DNA from: an uncultured Brevundimonas sp.
Lineage (GTDB): Bacteria > Pseudomonadota > Alphaproteobacteria > Caulobacterales > Caulobacteraceae
Length of the DNA: 6,775 nt
Assembly (NCBI GenBank): GCA_946481405.1
Contig: CAMLNY010000062.1
Location: forward strand, 1-6,775
Direction: 5' to 3'
Made by a program: the position numbers and the translations under genes. Below, piece by piece: positions 1 to 5,920 of the stretch. Position 1 is the stretch's first letter, and every line of letters starts with the position of its first letter. Below the pieces are notes generated by a model. That model did not search any database. It was given only the letters and a program-made list of their open reading frames with translations, and had not been told where the DNA came from.

Positions 1-2115
1 CTGCGGCTGTTCGTCCGCCCGCGCCCTCAGCACCGACCAGAGAGACCGCCCGTTGCGCGGTTCGACCCCGGCGAGTTCGTAGAGGCTGGCGGCGTCCCCG
101 AAATCGGAGACGTCGCACAGCGGACTGCGCAGCACCTCGGCCAGGCTGAGGTCGTCGTCGGGATAGAGGGCGAACCGGGCGAGCGCCTTCAGGTCGTCGA
201 AGGCGATATGGTCCGACAGCCGCATCCGGTCGGCGCCCGCCACCGGAACGCCCAGCGACTTCAGCGCCCGGATCACCTCCTCGAAGGTGGCGTCCCGGCG
301 ACGGACCAGCACCAGGAAGTCGCCATAGCGGGCGGGACGCAGGATTGGCCTCCCGTCCTTGTCCCGCGCGTGAACGGCGACGCCCTCGGTCACCTGACGT
401 TTGATCTCCCCGGCCAGGGCGCGGGCCAGCTTCTTGCGACCGCTGAAGGCGCCTTCGCCATCGACCGGAGCGTTCCAGGCGGTGCGATCCTCGACCACGG
501 GGTCTTCGAACAGGGGCCACAGATCGACCGAGCCGTGCTGGCCCGCGCGTGCGGCCAGGTGCGGGTGGCGGTCGCCGATGTCGCCCACCAGGGCGCGGGT
601 CCGCTCCGGGCTTTCGAAGGTCGCATCGACGAACTTCAGCACCTCCTCCGTCGAGCGGAAGGAGGTTGTCAGGTCGGGGCCGGCGAACCGTGCGCCCGAG
701 GCCTCGACCATGTTCTCATAGTCCCGCCGCTCCTCGCGCAGCCGCTCGGGCCGGGCCCCCTGGAAGGAATAGATCGACTGCTTCTCGTCACCGACGGCGA
801 AGACGGTGCGCGGAATGGGGCGAGGCCGGTCTCGGCGACGCTCGGTCCCCTCGCCGGAGAAGAACTCCTCGGTCAGGGCGCGGAAGATGCGCCACTGGTC
901 CGGCGCCGTGTCCTGGGCCTCGTCGATCAGGACGTGTTCGATGCCGCCGTCAAGCTTGAACAGGACCCAGGCGGCGCTGGCCTGTTCGGTGAGGAGGCGC
1001 ACGGTGCGGCTGACCAGATCGGTGAAGTCCAGCGCTCCGGTCTCGTGCTTGGCCGCCTCATAAAGGGCGGCGTGGGCGCGGGCCAGGGTCAGGACCTTGA
1101 CCGTCTCGTCGGCGATCCGCGCCGCCTTCAGCGCGTCCAGCATCGACAGGTATTTGAGCTGCAGATCAGACAGCCAGGCCACTGCTCCGGCAGGCGCCGA
1201 CTTCGTACCCAGCCGTTTCCGAGGCTCGCCCTTGTCGGTCAGGAAGACCGGGGCCATGGCCTCTACCGTCCACGCGCCCGGGGTAATGGCGTCCATGCGT
1301 TCGGCCAGCTTCTGATCTTCCGAAGAGCCGGTCGCCATGGCGTCAGCGGTCTCCTCCCAGGCCGACCCGTCGATCCAGTCGAGAAAGTCGGTCTCGATCT
1401 CCTCAGGCGTCTTCGTCGGATCGGCCATCGTCAGGCCATGACTGTCCGGCGCGGTCCCGTTATCGACTGCCTCGACATAGGCGGCCAGATCCTCGCGCTT
1501 CGCCTCCAGCAGACCGAGCAGATCGTTGAACGCCCCCCAGTCCAGGGCCACGGCGAAATGAGCATAGGCCCGGCCGATGGCGCCGTCCGGCGATCTCAGG
1601 GCCAGACGCGCCAGTTCCTGACGCGCCGACCGCGACAGGGCCACGGCCGCCTCGTTCTCCAGCACGCGGAAGCTGGGCGATACCCCGGCCTCCATCGGGA
1701 AGCGCTTCAGCAGCTTCTCGCAGAAGGCGTGGATGGTCTGGATCTTCAGACCGCCGGGCGTCTCCAGCGCACGGGCGAACAGGCGACGCGCGGAGGACAG
1801 GTCGGCGTCGCTGAAGGATTTGGGATCGCTCCCGTCCAGCTTGGCGAGTTCGATTTCCAGCGCCGTGTTGTCGGCGACGGCCCACATGCCCAGTTTCTCG
1901 AACAGCCGCGCCTGCATCTCGGCGGCGGCGGCCTTGGTGTAGGTGACGCACAGGATCTCGCCGGGCTCGACCTCCTTGAGCAACAGGCGGGCCACGCGGT
2001 CGACCAGGGTCGTGGTCTTGCCCGACCCGGCGTTGGCGGTGACGAAGACGGAGACTTCGGGGTCGGCGGCCCGGCGCTGCTGGACGCGGGCCTCTTCCAG
2101 CGGGGACAGGCTCAT
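1..2115 (-). CDS. addA: AddA, helicase-nuclease subunit of double-strand break repair (3' end missing)
   Basis: AddA is the motor subunit of the AddAB complex: a UvrD-like superfamily 1 helicase with a C-terminal RecB-type nuclease that unwinds and resects DNA ends for RecA. The 705 codons in the window read without a stop or frameshift to base 1. Helicase motifs appear in order: Walker A ANAGSGKTTTL (residues 27-37, catalytic Lys33), motif Ia CVTYTKAAAAEM (56-67), the AddA signature IQTIHAFCEKLL (125-136), LDFTDLV (362-368), Walker B HVLIDEAQDT (394-403), motif III VGDEKQSIYSFQGA (441-454) and motif IV LTTSFRST (482-489). DFLVLVRRR (599-607) opens the second RecA-like half. Relatives have about 1,150 residues, so motifs V-VI and the nuclease domain lie outside the window. 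The ATG start overlaps the addB stop as ATGA and follows a purine-rich stretch; 25 residues before the P-loop region is normal for the family. Family assignment is very secure. Confidence 0.96.
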   Translation of the reverse strand, partial: MSLSPLEEARVQQRRAADPEVSVFVTANAGSGKTTTLVDRVARLLLKEVEPGEILCVTYTKAAAAEMQARLFEKLGMWAVADNTALEIELAKLDGSDPKSFSDADLSSARRLFARALETPGGLKIQTIHAFCEKLLKRFPMEAGVSPSFRVLENEAAVALSRSARQELARLALRSPDGAIGRAYAHFAVALDWGAFNDLLGLLEAKREDLAAYVEAVDNGTAPDSHGLTMADPTKTPEEIETDFLDWIDGSAWEETADAMATGSSEDQKLAERMDAITPGAWTVEAMAPVFLTDKGEPRKRLGTKSAPAGAVAWLSDLQLKYLSMLDALKAARIADETVKVLTLARAHAALYEAAKHETGALDFTDLVSRTVRLLTEQASAAWVLFKLDGGIEHVLIDEAQDTAPDQWRIFRALTEEFFSGEGTERRRDRPRPIPRTVFAVGDEKQSIYSFQGARPERLREERRDYENMVEASGARFAGPDLTTSFRSTEEVLKFVDATFESPERTRALVGDIGDRHPHLAARAGQHGSVDLWPLFEDPVVEDRTAWNAPVDGEGAFSGRKKLARALAGEIKRQVTEGVAVHARDKDGRPILRPARYGDFLVLVRRRDATFEEVIRALKSLGVPVAGADRMRLSDHIAFDDLKALARFALYPDDDLSLAEVLRSPLCDVSDFGDAASLYELAGVEPRNGRSLWSVLRARADEQPQ

Positions 2116-2129
2116 TCCTCCACCCCCTC
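2112..2129 (-). promoter_or_regulatory. addB/addA junction: ribosome binding site and ATGA overlap
   Basis: The last addB codons form a purine-rich run (GAGGGGGTGGAGGA, 2129-2116) directly before the addA ATG at 2115. GAGGGGG (2129-2123) lies 7 nt from the start and is the plausible Shine-Dalgarno; the nearer GGAGG (2121-2117) is only 1 nt away and too close. The addB TGA (2114-2112) shares bases with the addA ATG. This suggests ribosomes finishing addB reinitiate on addA, holding the two subunits at matched amounts. Confidence 0.7.
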
Positions 2130-5100
2130 GTCGCCGCCGACGACATGCCATTCCCAGACGCGGGCCAAATGGTCGTAGTTGCCGCCGAAGGTCCCCATGA
2201 ACTGGGGCGCCAGCCAGGCGGCGTAGGGCGTCGCCTCGTCGTCGAACCGCGCGACCCACTTGATCAGATTTTCCATCTCCTGCTGGGCCAGACCGGCGGC
2301 GTCGAGCGGCTGGTTCTTGGTCGGCTTCGACACATCCACGGCCTTGCCCGGCGACCTGCGGCCGGTCAGCTGGACATAGATCAGCTCCGTCGCCGTCGTG
2401 GCCGGGGCGTCCGGCGCGAAGCCCCCATCGTTCAGGATGGCGGCGGTCAGGGTCAGCTGGGGCGCGAACCCCCTGGCGACCTGGGGCACGGACGGCGGGG
2501 CGCCGGTCTTGAAATCGATGATGGCCGCACCGTGGGCGTGCAGCTCGATCCGGTCGGCTCGGGCCGTCACGGTGAAGGGGGCGAACGGGGCGTCGAACGT
2601 CGACCGTCCCGACTGTTCGATCAGCAGGGTCGCGCCGCGCGCCCGACGGGCCCGCTCCCATTCCGCCAGCCAGCGGGCGCAGTTGCGGGCGAGCGGCGTC
2701 TCGCGCGCCATGGAATGATCCTCGAACCCGGCCGCGCCCAGCTCCTCCAGCAGGAAGGTCTCGATCTGGCCGGCGCAGTCGTCGGGCAGGACGTCGGGCC
2801 AGGCCACGGTAGCCCGCTCCACCGCCCTGTGGATCGCCTGTCCGCGCGCCAGGGCCTCGGCGTCCGCGCCGGGTCGGTCCAGCCTCCGCAGGCCGAGGAT
2901 TCGATCGGCATAGACAGCGTAGGGATCGCGCACCCAGCGCTCGATGCTCGTCACCGGCAGTTCGCGCGGACGGCGGGCGACGGGCGGGGTCGGGGCGGGT
3001 CGTCTGGCGTAGTCGGCGGGACCGGCAGGCGCGTCCAGCCCGCGCGCGATCCCGGCGGCCTCGGTGGGCCGCGCGATCTCCACGCCCGCACCGCGTGTCA
3101 GCATCTCCAGCCGCCACAGCCAGCGAGACCGGACGGCAGGCTGGCCGCCGCGTCGTTCGGAGTGGATCAGGATGGCCTCGGGAGCGGCGGCAGCCTGTAC
3201 GAAGTCCTGCGCCGTCTGACCCACGCGCCGCTCGGGCGGGGGCAGGCCCAGGGCCTTCCGCATCGGCCGCGACAGGAAGGGGTCGATCGGCGCCCCCCGC
3301 GGCCACACCCCTTCTTCCAGCCCGGCCAGGATCATGCGATCGGCCCGCACCAGCCGCGCCTCGATGGCGCCGAGGATGCGCAGGGATGGATGGGTCGCCC
3401 CCCCGGTGCGGACGGTCTGGTCATGCAGGAGCGAGGCGACCGGTTCCGTGAACTCGTGCGGCAGGACGTCGCCGAGCGACGCGCCGCCCTCGATGAGCTG
3501 CGACAACAGGGAGGCCGCCGCCTCCCCGTCCGGTCCGGCCCAGACATCAACGCCGGCGAGCGCCTCGACCAGGGCGGTCAGGGCGCGGGCGGCGACGTCC
3601 AGCGACGCAGACGGAACGAAGGCGGCGCGAGCGGTCTTGCCCAGGTCTTCCAGTCGCCCGCCAAGCGCCTTGGCGATCGCAAGGCGCTGTTGCGTCCGCT
3701 CCGACGGCGGCTCGCCATTGGAGCGCGGCTCGCCCGCCTTCGTCAGCCGGGCTTCGATGCGGGTCCAGTCGCGGGTGCGCGGCCCCCGGAAGCCCACCTT
3801 CTCCAACTCCGCCACAGCATCCGGCGTCGCCTCGTCCAACCTCGTCAGATCGTTCTTGAGGAGGGCCAGAACCGTCTGGGGCGTCAGCGGATCGGCCATG
3901 AAGCGGGCCGTCAGATCGACCAGAACCCCGACCGGCATCTGGTCCAGCGAGGCGCCCGAGGAGGAGTCGGCGACCACGCCCCACCGCTGCAGCCGCGCCG
4001 CCACACGACGCCCCAAGGCGAGGTCGGGGGTGACCAGGGCACAGGTCCGACCGGGGGTCTCGAGCGTCTCGCGCATCATCAGGGCGATGGTCGCGGCGGC
4101 GTCTTCCTCCGTGCGGGTCGCGACCACCGAAAGGCCTTCGAGACCGAGCGCGATGGGATCGGCGGCGACGCCGGCATGGGCGGACTCGGAGCGCAGGCGC
4201 GAGATTTCGGTCCGCCAGTCGGCGGTGGCGTCGGCGGGACGCAGGGCTTCATTGATCAACCTCTGGCGGGCGAAGCCCCGCGCCTCGTCGGCCGGAGCGG
4301 CCGGGCGGCGGAACCACGGCCGGACCTCGGCGCGGTCGGTCCGGGCGCGTTCAAGCAAGCGTTTGAGCGCGCTCTGCGGGTGCTGTTCCTCGATGGCGTG
4401 CCAGGCGTCCTCGCCGAGATCGGCGTCCAGCCCCGGCAGGACGACACAGCCCAGCGGCGCCCTGGCCACCGCGATCAGGACGTCGGCGGCGGCCTTGACC
4501 GTGCCGGTCGAACCGGCGGCGATGACGGGACCTCGCGGTGGATGGCTGTTCCATCGCTCGGCCAGCAGACGCAGCAGTTTCGTTCGCCGTTCCGAGGCGT
4601 CGATCAGCCCCATCCCCGCCAACCGTTCGGGCCAGGCCTTGATCACCAGACCCAGAAAGTCCGCCGACTTCTGCCAGTGCTCGGCGAAATCAGCCTCGGC
4701 CAGTTCGGCGATCTTCTCGCGGTCTTTGACCTCCTCGATATGGCAGGAGTCGAGGAAGGCGCCGAGGCTGTCGGCCAGCTCCAGCGCGCGCATCGGCGAC
4801 AGGTTGCTGTCGTGTCTCTCCACGATCAGCCGCGCCATCTCGAACCGGCGCGTAAGGGGGGCGATGGCGGGCGGGAGATCGAGGCCCAGTTCGCCCGGCG
4901 TGAACGGCGGCTCGTCCTCCTCCAGATCACCCAGCGGCCGGACCTGCGGCAACAGCACAGGCCGGTCGCCGCTCAGGCTGGACAGGGCGCTCGCGAAGGC
5001 GCGCGCCGCCCGCCGGTTGGGCAGAAGGATCATGGCGTCCGACAGCGTCTCCGGCGCCTGATCGCCCAGCCAGTCCAGCACCCCGGCGGCGAGGTCCTCG

Positions 5101-5183
5101 AGAAAGGGCCGATGCGCGGGGATGGCGAACCAGCGCGGATCATCCGGGCCGCCTGCACCGGGGATGGGATCGAAGGCGGTCAC
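2112..5183 (-). CDS. addB: AddB, nuclease subunit of the AddAB double-strand break repair complex
   Basis: Complete gene of 1,023 residues, the usual length of alphaproteobacterial AddB. It partners AddA in processing DNA ends and carries its own nuclease. The N-terminal two-thirds is an inactivated helicase fold: the position of a P-loop is taken by MILLPNRRAARAF (51-63), and family segments follow at AAGSTGTVKAA (222-232), VVLPGLDADLG (247-257), ALVTPDLALGRRVAARLQRWGV (382-403), ILAGLEEGVWPRGAPIDPFLSRPMRKALGLP (from 618) and SRWLWRLEML (686-695). The C-terminal PDDEXK nuclease has GQAIHRAVE (His785), ARADRIEL (Asp877), IIDFKTG (Asp890, Lys892), PQLTL (Gln909) and LIYVQL (Tyr936), so it looks catalytically intact. 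There are only five cysteines (147, 246, 381, 803, 835) and none near the C-terminus, so no Fe-S cluster is expected. The start is GTG, overlapping the murU stop as GTGA. Confidence 0.96.
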   Translation of the reverse strand: MTAFDPIPGAGGPDDPRWFAIPAHRPFLEDLAAGVLDWLGDQAPETLSDAMILLPNRRAARAFASALSSLSGDRPVLLPQVRPLGDLEEDEPPFTPGELGLDLPPAIAPLTRRFEMARLIVERHDSNLSPMRALELADSLGAFLDSCHIEEVKDREKIAELAEADFAEHWQKSADFLGLVIKAWPERLAGMGLIDASERRTKLLRLLAERWNSHPPRGPVIAAGSTGTVKAAADVLIAVARAPLGCVVLPGLDADLGEDAWHAIEEQHPQSALKRLLERARTDRAEVRPWFRRPAAPADEARGFARQRLINEALRPADATADWRTEISRLRSESAHAGVAADPIALGLEGLSVVATRTEEDAAATIALMMRETLETPGRTCALVTPDLALGRRVAARLQRWGVVADSSSGASLDQMPVGVLVDLTARFMADPLTPQTVLALLKNDLTRLDEATPDAVAELEKVGFRGPRTRDWTRIEARLTKAGEPRSNGEPPSERTQQRLAIAKALGGRLEDLGKTARAAFVPSASLDVAARALTALVEALAGVDVWAGPDGEAAASLLSQLIEGGASLGDVLPHEFTEPVASLLHDQTVRTGGATHPSLRILGAIEARLVRADRMILAGLEEGVWPRGAPIDPFLSRPMRKALGLPPPERRVGQTAQDFVQAAAAPEAILIHSERRGGQPAVRSRWLWRLEMLTRGAGVEIARPTEAAGIARGLDAPAGPADYARRPAPTPPVARRPRELPVTSIERWVRDPYAVYADRILGLRRLDRPGADAEALARGQAIHRAVERATVAWPDVLPDDCAGQIETFLLEELGAAGFEDHSMARETPLARNCARWLAEWERARRARGATLLIEQSGRSTFDAPFAPFTVTARADRIELHAHGAAIIDFKTGAPPSVPQVARGFAPQLTLTAAILNDGGFAPDAPATTATELIYVQLTGRRSPGKAVDVSKPTKNQPLDAAGLAQQEMENLIKWVARFDDEATPYAAWLAPQFMGTFGGNYDHLARVWEWHVVGGDEGVEE

Positions 5184-5192
5184 CCGTCCCTC
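5180..5192 (-). promoter_or_regulatory. murU/addB junction: ribosome binding site and GTGA overlap
   Basis: GAGGGA (5192-5187) inside the last murU codons precedes the addB GTG start (5183-5181), with GAGG 5 nt from it. The murU stop TGA (5182-5180) overlaps the GTG as GTGA. The overlap supports GTG as the true addB start, since no better initiator sits close by and the N-terminus then fits the family. Translation is probably coupled to murU. Confidence 0.65.
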
Positions 5193-5908
5193 AGCCGCGC
5201 CTCGGCCTCGTCGCGGGCCCGAGGATCGCCGACGTGCATCCAGTCACCGTCCAGCACACAGCCGTAGAGCCGCCCGGCCGCCGCCGAGGCGCGCCACAGG
5301 GGGCTGAGCGAGAACGGCCCCTCCGGCCCGCCGTCGGCATAGTCGGGCCCGGTGATGTGGACGCCCATATAGGCGAAGGGCGCGGACGGCGCCTCGCCCC
5401 GGAAGGTCAGCCGTCCGTCGTCGGCGAGGAAGAAGTCGCCGTCGCCCTCGAACCCGATGGAGCCCTCGCGCTTCGCCAGAAGCAGGCAGGCGTCCATCTT
5501 CGTCGGGTCCCACAGGCGAATCAGTGCGTCGGCCCAGGGCGCCGTTCCGCGATCCATCCAGACGCTGTCGATGTTGGCCACGAAGACCGGATCGTCGCCG
5601 AGCAGGGGGTGGGCCTTCTTCAGCCCGCCGCCGGTCTCCAGCAGCTCCTCCTGCTCGTCGGAGATCAGGATGCGCGGCAGGGGCCGGTCAGCCTGACGGT
5701 CCATCAGGTGATTGACCAGCCGTCCCGCGAACCAGTGGACATTGACCACCGCCGTCGTCACGCCCGCCTCGGCAAGCCGGTCCAGCACATGGTCGATCAG
5801 GGCCCGCCCGCCGACCTCGACGAGGGCTTTGGGTCGGTCGTCGGTCAGGGGGCGCATCCGAGTGCCGAGCCCGGCGGCGAGGACCATGGCGGTGATCGGA
5901 GCGGTCAT
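5180..5908 (-). CDS. murU: MurU-like sugar-1-phosphate nucleotidyltransferase (probable MurNAc-1-P uridylyltransferase)
   Basis: 242-residue cytoplasmic nucleotidyltransferase, close to the length of Pseudomonas MurU, lacking the hexapeptide-repeat acetyltransferase domain of GlmU. Expected reaction: MurNAc-1-phosphate + UTP to UDP-MurNAc, salvaging cell-wall sugar. Visible motifs: nucleotide-binding LAAGLGTRMRPLT (10-22) with Lys27 in RPKALVEVGG, LETGGGLKKAHPLL (90-103), the metal-site region VANIDSVWMD (110-119, Asp114), FAYMGVHI (178-185) and GDWMHVGDPRARDEAE (221-236). The usual W-x-D-x-GT metal motif near the end reads WMHVGDP, with His225 in place of Asp. The ATG at 5908 is chosen because it starts right at the beta-strand leading to the GxGTRMRP loop, has GGAG 8 nt upstream, and overlaps the amgK stop as ATGA. 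The kinase gene immediately upstream is what makes MurU more likely than a generic GlmU/RmlA-type enzyme. The fold is certain; the substrate is inferred. Confidence 0.8.
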   Translation of the reverse strand: MTAPITAMVLAAGLGTRMRPLTDDRPKALVEVGGRALIDHVLDRLAEAGVTTAVVNVHWFAGRLVNHLMDRQADRPLPRILISDEQEELLETGGGLKKAHPLLGDDPVFVANIDSVWMDRGTAPWADALIRLWDPTKMDACLLLAKREGSIGFEGDGDFFLADDGRLTFRGEAPSAPFAYMGVHITGPDYADGGPEGPFSLSPLWRASAAAGRLYGCVLDGDWMHVGDPRARDEAEARLRDG

Positions 5909-5920
5909 CGGCGAAGCTCC
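5905..5920 (-). promoter_or_regulatory. amgK/murU junction: ribosome binding site and ATGA overlap
   Basis: GGAG (5920-5917), within the last amgK codons, sits 8 nt before the murU ATG (5908-5906), a standard spacing. The amgK stop TGA (5907-5905) overlaps the ATG as ATGA. This fixes the murU start and rejects the much longer in-frame extension upstream, which would overlap amgK out of frame. Kinase and uridylyltransferase are therefore likely made in coupled amounts. Confidence 0.7.

Noticed and set aside
1460..2146. Minus-strand 228-codon frame overlapping the addA N-terminus
   Set aside because: It is a frame-shifted reading of addA: the P-loop region appears garbled. The true addA frame is open throughout, so there is no evidence of a frameshift.
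208..2178. 656-codon plus-strand open frame opposite addA
   Set aside because: Same explanation as for addB: it is in register with addA, which carries every expected helicase motif on the minus strand. The plus-strand protein shows no domain.
4488..4520. AddB segment AAGSTGTVKAA as a possible Walker A motif
   Set aside because: It lacks the GK(T/S) ending and sits mid-domain where AddB proteins carry a conserved AGSTG segment that is not a nucleotide-binding loop.
3334..5061. 575-codon plus-strand frame inside addB
   Set aside because: Ser/Arg/Ala-rich translation typical of a GC-rich shadow frame; no domain, no plausible start context, entirely within addB.
2145..5267. 1,040-codon plus-strand open frame opposite addB
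   Set aside because: It lies in exact codon register with addB, where stops require rare TTA/CTA/TCA sense codons. Its translation is rich in Arg, Gly and Gln with no recognisable domain, while the minus strand gives a full AddB.
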